Shown one piece after another: positions 11,000 to 22,367 of a stretch of 64,000 nt of DNA. The stretch spans positions 6,007,862 through 6,071,861 of the forward strand of contig JABAKD010000018.1 in assembly GCA_012845835.1 (NCBI GenBank), in the 5' to 3' direction. A program made the position numbers and the translations under genes. Source of the DNA: Undaria pinnatifida. Lineage: Eukaryota > Sar > Phaeophyceae > Laminariales > Alariaceae. The notes under the pieces are model-generated. The model saw nothing but the letters and a program-made list of their open reading frames with translations. It did not search any database and was not told the origin of the DNA. Each line of letters starts with the position of its first letter. Position 1 is the first letter of the stretch.

Positions 11000-11860
11000 T
11001 CTGCCATCTATTGGTCATCCTGAAAAACGGACGAGTTCTCGCGCACCCGATGTTGTTTAACAATGAAATTCACTGACAATGCCCATCACTGGCATACCGA
11101 CCGATGCCAGCCTCTAATGGAGGAGCCCCGCGTTCCTTACAGCGCGAGCGCTGCAATGTTGTTGTACACGTGTTACGGGTTGCAGAATGATAATGACCAA
11201 AATTCAGGCGTACTTTTACGGGATGCAAAACACAACAAGGAGCACGTTTTAGTGGTGTGCTGGTAGGTTAATTTGTTTTCGGCTGAACGTAAACTTTCGT
11301 CACCCATCATACGCGGAGGCAACGAAGCTCTCCCCCGTCCCATCTCACGATTGTCCCGAATACAAAACGTCATCCAAAAAAGTACGAAAACGGACCAATT
11401 ACCCCATGCCATGAGTGGTGTGATTCTCTGCCTTCCAAGGCCGTACCACAGCATCGGCCAAACGAAGCGGGAACAGCCGGGGCTGTGCTGGGGTATGGGA
11501 CGTGTCCGCGATTGTAACGCAGGGAGGCACGTGCGACATGCATGCGCGCGGCACGGCGACATTATCGTCTACTGTTGGCACATACATACTATCATTCGGC
11601 GGAGGTGAACCCCTTTTTTTTCCAAGGCTTCTGACATAAGGGGTTCTATACCCCACCCCCAAATAAACTGATTAGCTAGCGAGAGAACAAGATCGCTATC
11701 CTAGGAGCTAGATGGTGGCCCCATACGGCGAAACAGGACGGGGATAGGATAAGCAAGCAGTTTTTTTCTATGTAACATAGGAAAGAAGCGTAATGAGCGC
11801 CCAAATGTTGGAGGTGTCTCTATTAGGAGTAGGAACGGTGCTCCATCTCGAAAGGGATGC
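11000..11860. other. Spacer sequence, no supported gene
   Basis: A 111-codon plus frame and a 129-codon minus frame overlap at 11173-11608, but neither shows a recognisable domain. I see no repeats of note here. Confidence 0.35.
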
Positions 11861-11865
11861 GTGGT

Positions 11866-12130
11866 GTAAGATAGGGCCTCGAAAGGCCCGTAAATATTCG
11901 TATTCGAGATAATCTGGATGGGTTTCGTATGATAAGGGTGGCGGTTTATATTCGGGGTAGTCAGGAAATAGATCGGAGGCACGTGCCTCCGATCTCAGAA
12001 GCCATCCGGGGCTCTGGTAGAATCGAATAAAGCTACGACTACGAAGGCTAAGAAAGTGAGTACTCTCCGAGGAGGGCTTGCTCAATTGGCAGACCTGCAG
12101 GGGGCACTCTGTGTCCCCGCCCAATAACCT
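11866..12130 (+). mobile_element. About 265-bp dispersed element, second copy
   Basis: Nearly the same sequence as the TTAA-flanked insertion at 49426-49693: GGCCTCGAAAGGCC, GATGGGTTTCGTATGATAAG, the perfect palindrome ATCGGAGGCACGTGCCTCCGAT split around 11973-11994, and GGCAGACCTGCAGGGGGCAC. The ends are less clear here than in the 49-kb copy. Confidence 0.8.
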
Positions 12131-12390
12131 TACTGTGGTCAACGGTCGAATTTCGAAGTAAGCCAAGCAACAACAAATGATGACGCCCTCCCTCCCACCC
12201 GCCCCCCCCCAAAAAACTGATTTCCAGAAAAGAAAGAAAAAAAAAAAAGAGAGCAAATACACGATTGTGAACCTAAACCATGCATGGCCTAGGCATGCAA
12301 GACAAATCGTATCGCAAAGAGAAGAAAAAAAACAATTACATCCCCACGATGTTGGGTCAACATGTGGGTTAAAAAAGAGCCCGGAGTCTT

Positions 12391-12800
12391 ACTACGGTAG
12401 CCCCCCCCAACTTTTCTTTCACGAAATCTCCGGTTTTGAAACCAGCTCCCCCCGGGCGCATCTCCTCCTGGACTACGGTGGTGCCCCTCGTCGCCCCGAC
12501 GTCATCGTTGGATAGTCCTTTGCAAACGTGAACATGCTTGAGGATGCTTTTTTCATGTAGCATTCTTCCTCTTCGATGTATCTTTGCAAGCATGAACATG
12601 TTTGAGGATGCTTTTTTTCGTGGCATCCTTCCTCGTGTCTAGCAGCCACGAAACGTTCGTTAAAGAAAATCGCCGGTCTTTGGGGGGGGGGGTGGGCTAT
12701 CGTAGTAAGAATCAGTCTCCGTCGTTCAGAAAATATTTTAGTTTTTTTGCCTCCCCAAAAAAGTGCCATCTCTGTCGTAGCACGCGCCTGTTGCACGCTC
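12391..12800 (+). repeat. Dispersed repeat copy plus internal tandem piece and MITE end
   Basis: 12391-12535 repeats the element at 10232-10410. 12530-12640 contains a twofold tandem of the block ending TGAACATG(C/T)TTGAGGATGC. A MITE-type end, CATCTCTGTCGTAGCACGCG, closes the interval near 12785. Confidence 0.65.
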
Positions 12801-12825
12801 TTTATTATCTGAGATACAGTTGAGA

Positions 12826-13122
12826 AGGGCCGTTCCTAACGAGCAGAAAAAGAAAAAAAATGTCAGGAAGCGCGACATAAAAAAACACGTTGACGTATTT
12901 CGCGCAACGCGCTCTTTTTTGTCCAGAATTCCGGCTTTGTGAATCATTTTTGGACACATTTTTTTTGCATTAAAAGTGATGTCAGGATTCCTGACAAAAA
13001 AAAAACGTGCGATAATTGTTTTGAAAACGTGACTTTTCAGAATTTTAAGATGCCAGGAATCGTGTGACATTTTGTCAGGATTTTCGTGTGTTTTTTTTTA
13101 TTGTGTTCGTTAGGAACGGCCT
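12826..13122. mobile_element. 297-bp MITE flanked by TGAGA
   Basis: Terminal inverted repeats AGGGCCGTTCCTAACGA (12826) and TCGTTAGGAACGGCCT (ending 13122) are flanked by a 5-bp duplication TGAGA at 12821-12825 and 13123-13127. The interior holds repeated TCAGGA and TGTCAGGA subterminal motifs and no coding frame. Confidence 0.85.
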
Positions 13123-13129
13123 TGAGACC

Positions 13130-13985
13130 GTACTAACCGTGTTTGGCTCACTATCCCTGGGCTCCGAACGGGCCGATAATCCTGGCTACCAAAGCGCCGA
13201 GGTTAAGTCGTTCTGAAACGTCTGCAGCTCAATTCAGCTGTTGTTCAGCTGCCTTTGCGCCGACCGCTGATGATGTACGGTAGTTTTTTCCCTCTTTACA
13301 CAAATAGTGATGCCGTCAGTGCAGGCAACTCAATCAGTGTCTCAACCGTTTCGCGTTCGATAGCAGCAACGCCAGTAGTGCAGGTAACGTGTTTACATTC
13401 TTTAGAAGCGCCTGAGACTCAATTCAGTTGCAGTGCAGCTGAATTTGCGTCGACCGCTCGCTGATGCGACGTTTTTTTTGCAAGTTTTTTTTCCTTATCC
13501 AAACGGTAATGCCAATGCAGGCAACTCCGCTCCCTTCTTCCTTCTTCAACCGTTTCGCCCGAAAAAAAAAAACGCCTCCACATCCACATTTATTAGGTAG
13601 CAATAACGCCAGCGCAAGTAACTTCACTCTCATTGACTTTTAACTTTTAAACCTCCGTACGCAAAAAAAACGGCACCACCATCACCACAAAAAAAAAAAC
13701 GGTGGAATCTCCACAGGGCACAGCGCTCTGGGTCAACAAGAAAACAACGGAACGGTTTTATCTGCAATTATCCCGGGCACCTTGAACACCATTTAAAAAA
13801 AAACTATATATGTATATATATATTTCCTCTCTGTCAAGGAGGTCAAGGAAGGAATTACAGCACAATAACGCATGCTATGAGAAAACCCTAAAACGTCTCA
13901 CTCCCTCCCACACATGCAACTCAACGCGTTCATAAGCACCGTGGTTAGCCATGGAATGTGGCGTTGCTCACCCTTCCTTTCGTCT
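13130..13985. other. No gene; diverged direct repeat
   Basis: 13215-13400 and 13410-13620 share GAGACTCAATTCAGYTG, GCGYCGACCGCT and CARGCAACTC blocks, so a unit of about 200 bp is repeated twice. Poly(A) and poly(T) runs follow. No exon supported. Confidence 0.5.
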
Positions 13986-13989
13986 GCTG

Positions 13990-14221
13990 ACGCGTTCTAC
14001 GATAGAGGCGCGCCATTTTTTTTTTTTTGTTGTAGCTTTCCCAACTCGGGGAGCTTAAGACCCTCTCCAAAACAATTATTTTGAAACAAAAAAATTAACC
14101 TGCTACACGGAATGAACAACAAAAAATCCCATGGCCTAGGTGCCCAAGGAAAATCACGCAAAAAAAAAAAAAATGGGCTGCTTTCCGACGAAGAGTGATG
14201 ACCTCTATCATCGAAGCGCGT
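13990..14221 (+). mobile_element. MITE, ACGCGTGCTACGATAG family
   Basis: Starts ACGCGTTCTACGATAGAGG and ends GACCTCTATCATCGAAGCGC GT. CCCATGGCCTAGGT and TTTCCGACGA landmarks are inside. Flanks GTCTGCTG (13982-13989) and GTCTGCTC (14222-14229) look like an 8-bp target-site duplication with one change. Confidence 0.85.
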
Positions 14222-14334
14222 GTCTGCTCGCGCTTCAAAAGCTGCGATTGACTGATTTCGTACTGGAAAACGTTGCATAGAAAGCTCTTAAGATGCTTAA
14301 CTTTGAAACCAATCGTCTTCTCTCGGCCATCCTT

Positions 14335-14530
14335 TCTATCATCAGTAGCCTCACAAGCCATACCTCGACCTGGGAACCCCCTCCCCCCCCCCCCCCCCCA
14401 CCACCAACAAAAGATCCGTTTCAACCAGCAAAATGCTGTAGTATCTGCTGCGTGTAACAGCAAAAAAAGTATTCAATCTTGATAGTAATCTCAGAGCCAA
14501 GCACACCCATTACCGCGTAACACACAAGGC
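14335..14530 (-). repeat. Inner inverted repeat, right copy
   Basis: Reverse complement of 10730-10950, including the long homopolymer (poly(C) at 14380-14399 here) and the TTTCAACCAGCAAAATGCTG block. Confidence 0.75.
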
Positions 14531-14739
14531 ACCACAAATGTCACACACCCTGGGACGAACAGCCGGATCGGTTTTCTCTGTAAAGCAGAGAGGGACAAGA
14601 CACGACGAGGATTAGACACATGCCATAGCAGAGGGGCAGTTTTTTTTTCCCCTTTTTTTTTCTGCCTGTAAAGGTCTCCACCTGAGGATCTCTGCACGCA
14701 CCCCAAAAACTCTCTCGGAGTAAAACCGAAAGTGCACTC

Positions 14740-14902
14740 CGACAAGAAAAGAAGAAAAAAAAAACATGGCCTAGGGCTACGAACAAAAAACGTATCTCAA
14801 CAAAAAAAATGGCCGATTTTCCCACGATTTTGGGTTTAGAGCCCCCCGTCATTCACAAAAAAAAACATGGCCAAAAATGGCTAACTCTATCGAAGCACAA
14901 GT
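14740..14902 (+). mobile_element. MITE, ACGCGTGCTACGATAG family, partial
   Basis: ACATGGCCTAGGGCTACGAA, GATTTTGGGTTTAGAGCCCC and the end TAACTCTATCGAAGCACAAG at the right. It lies at the inner edge of the right arm, opposite the MITE-like end at 8297 in the left arm. Confidence 0.65.
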
Positions 14903-15354
14903 CAACACGCCCCCTTAATTTACTTCGTCAAGGCATTGCCATAGACGCCATCACTTCACATGTGACCTCTCCCCTTTTTGTCGAGATAGTCAGCTCGGAA
15001 ATCCGCCCAGGGTGTATTGCGTTATCTTGCGTGCTACACGGGAGTAATACTACAAAGTTACGCTTGTCATTTCGCCCGTTTGCTTTAATTCCCCGGCAAG
15101 CCGTCGGCCGACTCCCTCAAGAAGCAGGAGCGATGCGCGGCGAAGAAAAACAAATATATTAACTACAAGTACTGCATGTACAAACTCGAGAAAACAAAAT
15201 AATAGGACCCATTCACATTAAGTGAAAAAACTCGCCCACATAGTGTATTATAAGTTCCAACAAACAACGCAGCTTGCAAAGATGAGTATCGACCCAAAAT
15301 TCGTCGAACTCACAGCTGGCGTCCTTAGAATAATTTTATAAAATAAGCCAAAGG

Positions 15355-15790
15355 TGCGGGCAGGTCACCACCTAGATCATCGTTCGGGTCACGATGTAGA
15401 TCACGATTTATATGACGGTTTGGATGGCGATCTAGTCACGATGTAGGTCACGGCTTGGATCGCGATCAAATCACGGCGTACATCACGGTTTGGATCGCGA
15501 TCTAGGTGACGATCAATATCACGATCGATCTAGATCACGGTTTGGATGACGGCCTAGATTGCGACTACATCACCAAGTAGATGAACGATCTAGATCGCGC
15601 ACATCATCCAAAATATCTAGATGGCCATTTAGATCACGATTTAGATCCTTTAGATCGTTATCTAGATCGTGATAATCGTCTTAGATCGTGGTCTAGCCCT
15701 AGAATACGGTCTTCATCCCGACCTAACATCACAATCTACATCACGATCCACGATCTAGATCCAAACAATCGCGGTTTGAAAACTTGCAGA
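15355..15790. repeat. GATCTAGATCGT-type array, right arm
   Basis: Inverted counterpart of 7560-7990, with unit sequences such as GATCTAGATCACGG and GATCGCGATCTAG. It is comparable in length to the left copy. Confidence 0.88.
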
Positions 15791-16379
15791 ATAGAGCCGT
15801 ATCCTACAGATCCTACCCGGAAACCATGAGAGCGAAAAGAGCCGTGCCCGCCCCCCACCCGGCAAACCTGGTCCACATCGGTCAGATCATGAAGAAAACA
15901 AGGTCCTATATCCGCCCCGTAAAAAAAAAATGAAAGTTAGATCTCATCTGCACGATGTAGGCAAACATGGTCCACCCAATTCGATGTTCCTCCATCTTAC
16001 CGCCCACGCAGGCTACACCCAAAGCCACAAAACCCCATCTCACAACTGTTTCAACCAGCATATCGCCGCAACAGCAAAACCACCCAATGCTATATTCGTT
16101 AATCTACGCCCCCCCCCCCCCCTTCCCAGGTTGCTGCAACACCAAAATAACCCAATACTGCACCAACACCTATCGCCCCCCCCCTCCCCCCCTTAAAATA
16201 CATACATATAATAGTTGGCGGCGGTTGGCACCGACGCTGTAAAACATTTATATATATTGGTGTTGGCGTTGATTGGCAACGGCGCTGTAAAACACGCCAA
16301 TCACTGCGTGAGCTAGAAAACCGGAGCACCGTTTTTTCTTCTTTTTCATTTTTTTTGCGGTCACCATGATGGTTATCGA

Positions 16380-16965
16380 CTTAGATAATATTGTGCGGGG
16401 TGGATAACCCTAACTCCGCACAAGGGGAATGATCGCATCACGTAGTGTGAAGACGGTAAGGCATCCACGAGGAAGTTACACACCAGTAGTAATACCCATT
16501 CATTGCTGTCTCTGGAGTTGCCACACCAGAAAACAAAGTATAATAACGCATTGGCGCTGTCATCCATAAGCAAGACAGTCCGTCTTACGAGCGGTTCTTG
16601 GAAGGATGCAGTACGCCCTTCATGCGACTCGTCGAACACCTCACGGCGCTTCGCGCCTGGTGCAAGCAATGTCTACCTGTTTTGGTAAAAACCCGACGTG
16701 ATTCGTCCTGGCATAGTAGGGATGCGAGGGTCTGTGGCCATACGACTACAGCCATGCACAAACTGAGTACCCCCCCCCCCCCCCCCCCCCGCAACACGCC
16801 GAACACCTCACGGCGGTTTACGCTTGGTGCAAGCAATGTCTGTCTGGTCGGTGAAATTCCGACGTGCTCCTCCTCGGCATGGTAAGGATACAATGTGTCT
16901 ATAATCTTACGGACTGCGGCCATGCCCGACACGATCACCCCTCCTCCCCCCCGCCCTCGAATGTT
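16380..16965 (-). pseudogene. Conserved unknown exon-like block, right copy, with internal duplication
   Basis: On the minus strand, the block VSGMAAVRKIIDTLYPYHAE occurs near 16930-16870 and runs on to LLAPSVNRREVF. A second version of the last part (LLAPGAKRREVFDESHEGR) occurs at 16665-16600 and continues with a plausible coding stretch to about 16540. The sequence between them holds a long homopolymer. The left arm keeps only the first part. I cannot name the family. Conservation of the frame between arms is the only evidence for coding. Confidence 0.4.
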
Positions 16966-17114
16966 GGAGGTGTCTCTCTTAGGAGAAGAAGGGGTGTTTG
17001 AGCGGTGCTCCGTCTCGAAAGGGTTGCGTGTTTGCTTGGTCAAATTTACTACAGAAAAGCATTCAACAAGTGACTATGCCTCCTCCCGACCCCACAACCC
17101 CACACAGATCACTG

Positions 17115-20100
17115 CTAGCTCTTATCGGCTGTCTCAACCAGCAAAATATTGTAGAGCAAAGTAACCCAATGGTCCACAGGGCCCGGCACACAGTAGTGGA
17201 GGCAGTCCCCGCTTCCATGGTGCAGGTCGGGCCGAAGAATGGTCGGTGTGTAAGCATCCAGCACCCTCCAGCCCCCACCGGTGCTGGCAAACGCCTCTTC
17301 CAGAACCTTCAAGTAGAGAGGGCATGGGGGGGGGGGCGCGGCGGAATTAGCGGGGGAGTTGCGGCGGAATAAATATGAAGGACGCTCAAAGGGAACGGGC
17401 CGAAATGCGGCAGAATAAATATCAAGGACTAAGAACACGGCAAATTATGTTCATGTGTTTCAAACATCTCGGCACCCGCCAGCCACCACCCATACTCGAA
17501 AACGCCTTTTCAACTATCCCCTGGTAGAGAGGGGACCGGGGAAAATAGAGAATATAAGGACGCTCAAGGCTCAAGGGGAACGTGAAAATGCGGCGAAGTT
17601 TATCTACGAAGACCAAGGACGGAGTAGTTTGCGTGTCAAGCATTCAGCACCTTTCAACCCACACGACAACGCATCTTCCAGAACCCTCAACTAGAGAGGG
17701 GATGGGGGGAAACGGTGGGCGAAGCAGCGGAGGAACCGCGGCGGAACTTATCTAAGGACACCAAAAAGGGTAACGGGAGAATGCGGTGGGATCAATCCAA
17801 GGACGCAATAGTTTGTGCGAATGTTTGTTTTGCGCCTTCTTTTCTCCGGACGAGTGGCCTTTCCGCGACCGCCCACTACCTGCAGCGCTTGGGATAGCTG
17901 TCCGTCGACTCACCACGTTGTTACCGTTGAAAGTCCCCCACTCGTATTTTTTCGGGCCGAGCTCCACGAGGCTGGCGGCCTCTTCTAGATTCACCGGCCC
18001 CGTGAACATTCTGGGAAATAACGCAGAAAATGAGAGCAAAAAACAGAAAATGAGGGCAAAACAAACACACACACAAAAAAAAAACAGATCATGGCGGAAA
18101 ATCGTGCAGGAACGGAGAGTAAAAAAAAAATGCAGAGGGAAACGACGACAGCTGGCGCTCTTCCTGCCAAGGAAGGGTGCTATTGCAATGAAGCCTCCGT
18201 GCATTTTCTTGTTTGCGAAGGACTATCGAATGGTAGAGCGTCGGGCTGGCAAGGGGCACCGTATTTCAGGAGGCAACGGCCTGGAGCTGGTTTCAAAACC
18301 GGCGATTTCGTTAAAGAAAAGCTGGGGGGGCTACCGTAGAGAACGACTCTGAACAATCTCAATAATACGCCAGCTACAGTAGCTGGATTGCGAACACAGC
18401 AGTTGAGTTACGTTGACACACGACACACATGAAAACACGTGGAAGCGTGGTGAGCTCGAGGTTTTTTCCCCCCATCCGCCGGAGGATAAAACTATGGGCT
18501 ATATATATAACAATCATAAAAATACACTCCAGCTGCGAGATCGAAGATTTTGTCGAAACTCATTTTTGCAAGCTGTGTGTGATACTCCGATAAAACTATG
18601 GGCTATATATATAACAATCATAAAAATACACTCCAGCTGCGAGATCGAAGATTTTGTCGAAACTCATTTTTGCAAGCTGTGTGTGATACTCCGATCGAGC
18701 GTATTACGGGTTGTGTGTCCTCATTAAGTTTCTTTTTTTTTCATCCTCCGGTGGATGAGGAAAAATAAAGCTTTGTACGTAGCTCACCACACTTCCACGT
18801 ATTTTCATACGCGTCGTGTGTCGATTTAACTCAGTTGCTCAAGGATATAGGTCGGCGACTCCCCTTGGAACTACAGTGTAGCTATCAGGGTCAACAGGGT
18901 GATGTTGGTCCGTCTGTGAGCGGAAACTGCAAAACCCGTTTTTGAGGGGGACAAAATACGGGCTATAAATATCTATCGGTAAGGAATGGCCTATACCTAT
19001 GAGCTGCAATCGCCACTTCTGTACGCCTTCCCTTCTTCCCCCGCCGGCTCGACAAGGGGTTACTTGCTTGTCGGGAGAACAAAAACACGTATAACGGCAT
19101 ACCATACCATACATACACGATACGTAAATACCAGGTACGTGCTACGAGCAGTGTAAAAACATGACACTAAATAAGAAAAACAAAAATAGGTTGTGTGCGT
19201 TCGCTCAACCCGTCGCCTTCAGCCACTCCCGAGAGCGATACCCCCACCAGCCAGAACCACGTCGGCCAAAAAATAATCACGTCTATCGACGCATGCTGCG
19301 ATAGCGTAGGTGCACATTTTTTTTTAATTCCGAGGCTTATCAATTTCTTCGCTTAACGCCTTCACTACTGGAAACCCTTTTGAGAAAAAAAAACAATTGA
19401 AGCTAGTATAGGGAGGGATTTTGGGGGGTTCCAAAGGGGTTGAGAAAAAAAAAACTGATTTGGGAGAAAATTAAACCTGCCACGTACGAACTGGATAAAA
19501 AATCCCATGGCCTGAAATATAAATATGCAGCGAGAATCACCATACAGTACAAGAAAAAAATGGCCTAATATTATTTATTTTTTTCCGACGATTTTGGGTT
19601 AAGGAGCCCCGTCATTCAGAAAAAAAAATCGCCAAAAAAAGGTATACCTTGCTACCTCTATCGTACCACGGGTCCATCGTACTACCATGCGTCTACCCCC
19701 TGTACCCCGCCCGCCGGTCCTCAGCGGCAGGCCTCCTACCTTTTCTCGCAGCCCCAGTGACCCGGCACGGTGTTCCTCACAACCAAGATAGCGTTATCCC
19801 CGTGCAGCCTCTTCATAAGAGCGGTCAAACTCACGCTCGACACCTTCATCGCGTCCCCATACGCGTCCCAACCCCCCGTCCTCTTGTGGGCACCAGAATT
19901 AACCACCAGCGTGTCCGTGTCCTTGAAGATAGATTCTAGCGCAAAGGTGACGCAGCGCGAGTTACTAACGTCGTGGGTCTCGCAGTGAATCCCCTCGTAC
20001 TCGACCGTGCGCGGATCGAGAAGGTCGTTGCGGATGAAGGTCAGGTTCAGTTTTCCTCCGCATGCCGACCACCTGTCCGCTGGTCGCGCCTGTCCATCTA

Positions 20101-22329
20101 TTTTCTCTTCCTCTTCTCCCGGGGGGCGGACCTTTGCGCGTAGGACGGAGGCTAGCGTGGAGGTCATTATCCGGGTCAAGCTATCTCCTGGGGTGGGGAG
20201 GCGTTCACATATGATGGTGGGGGGGGAGGTGACGGAGGGGGCCGGAGGTGACGGAGACGATCATTGGGTGAGCGGGCAAAGTAGGGAAACGATGGACATG
20301 ATTAGGACGGCCAGCTCACAACCCCCAAGAAGTCTCGCTGTGAAGAAAAAAATAGTATACTGTATCGTCTACCTCGATAATGGAAATTTTCATATGCCTT
20401 CAAACAGTACGAATGAGCTAAAGTTCACCCGGGGCCTCCCCCTATACATGATGTGTTACCATGTTGCTGGCGTTAAACATCTGACTGTAACGCCTACTGT
20501 AGTTACTATATTACCATAAAAACAAAAATCGGGTACGACAGTATGTTACTGCTGTGTTACGGTTGGAACCAAACATACTCCAACATAATAGTATTATAAT
20601 TTCCCTTGAACACGGACATTAACGACGCTAGACGCTATAGCGTGGATGTCAAAATCCGGGTCTGCTTGTCCCCTGGGGCGGTGGTGCACGTATACAGCAA
20701 GACGATGATTGGGCCTGAGGCAAGAGGAGGGAGACTAGTGACACACCATACCATGACGTGGTTGGGGGGCGGGGGATAACGATGACCAGTGTTCTTTTCT
20801 GCGCATGACGGGCAAAATTGGGGCTAAAACATGAACGGTACGCACGTACATGGCATACATCTTTTGACGCCCCTTATCCAGCATACAACGGGGAAGAGTA
20901 GCCCAGATATAAGCCTACCCCGGTTACCAGAAGGAACGGAGTTCCCTCTAGAAAGGAATAAAGGCATGCGTGGTTGACAACGAAATGTCTGCGGTAGACG
21001 GGTGCTAAGACAGAGACAGCACTTTTCGTCTGAAATGATTTCTGAAAGATGGGGGCTACTCAACCCAAAAGCGTTGGAAATACGACATTCCCCCTCACTT
21101 GATTCTCGTCCTGTACCTAGGCCAGGGGATTTTTCGTCCTGTAGCAGATTTCAGTTTCCTCCAAATCAGTTTTTCGGCGGGGTCTTTAAGCTCGTGAAGT
21201 CAGGAACGTCAGAAAAAACGAGGTGCCCCTCTATCGTCGCACTCGTCGGCGAGCAACAAATGAGCACGCCCCCTCCCCTCCAACCCCTCACCGACAAACA
21301 GAAGCCCTTTTCTTCCTTCCATAACGTCGCAGAACTTGGCGGCGTCTACTTCCTCCAGCCGACAGTTGTCTGGCTGCCACTTCCAGAAGGGCATAGGGCC
21401 CTCCCCAGCATGCTCCTCGCGCCAAATATTATTGCACCTGCGCTTCCCGAAACACCAATCCGCACGAGGAGGAGCAGAGGAAAAGCGTTGACGAGTGCCC
21501 AACCCTGGCGGGGCTCTACTAAAATAGCCGGGTCGGTGTTATTTGCTGGGTTACTTACGCGTTGGCTATAAAGGTTTTCCTTCCGTTTTATAAGAGTTTT
21601 GTCTCCCTTTTCAACTCAAGTCACCCTCCCCCCCCCGGGGTTTCAAGCCAACCGCATTCCGAAGGGGAGCCGTGTACACTGTCTGATAATCTGATCCTCC
21701 CCACGATGGACAATCATACGTCTTATGCACGAATCTAGCGGAAAATGGGGTAAAAAATCAAATGGGATGTTACAATAAAAGCTGGCACCACGGGGAGTCG
21801 CCGATCTATTCATCCTTCACGACGTCATACACACCCCGTAACACGCGCGGTCGGAGCATCACACACAGCTAGTAAATACGAGGTTCGGTGAAATCCTCCA
21901 CGTCATCACAGCCGTAGGGTATTTTTGTTTGTTTTAATAGAAAATGGGTTTCCAATGACGTTGGGATGCTCTCCGGTTGAGGGACCCCGTCTCAGGCATG
22001 AACATGTTGGGTAAAAGCTGCTGCGCTTGTCGTGCACACGCGTCAACCGTCGCCATAATTCCGAGGGGTGCGAAGCAGAAACGCAAGCAAGCAGCTACGC
22101 CGGTGGACATATAAAGCGATGCCGTGTGATGTAAGTGTTAGTGTTAGTCTTAGTGTTAGTAGCCAGCAAGCGAGCGAGCGAGCAAGCACGCAAGCCGAAC
22201 AAGCGAGCCAGCAAGCGAGCCAGCAAGCGGGCCAGCAAGCGAGCCAGCCAGCCAGCCAGCAAGCGAGCCAGCAAGCAAGCAAGCCAGCAAGCAAGCAAGC
22301 CAGCAAGCCAGCAAGCCAGCAAGCCAGCA

Positions 22330-22367
<38 letters not shown>

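Noticed and set aside
21209-21502. Reading exon C straight on, which would make the GDS motif GEG (a dead enzyme)
   Set aside because: There is a GTGAGG donor exactly after LLFVG, and exon D starts after an AG with DSLTR. Splicing restores GDSL in both arms.
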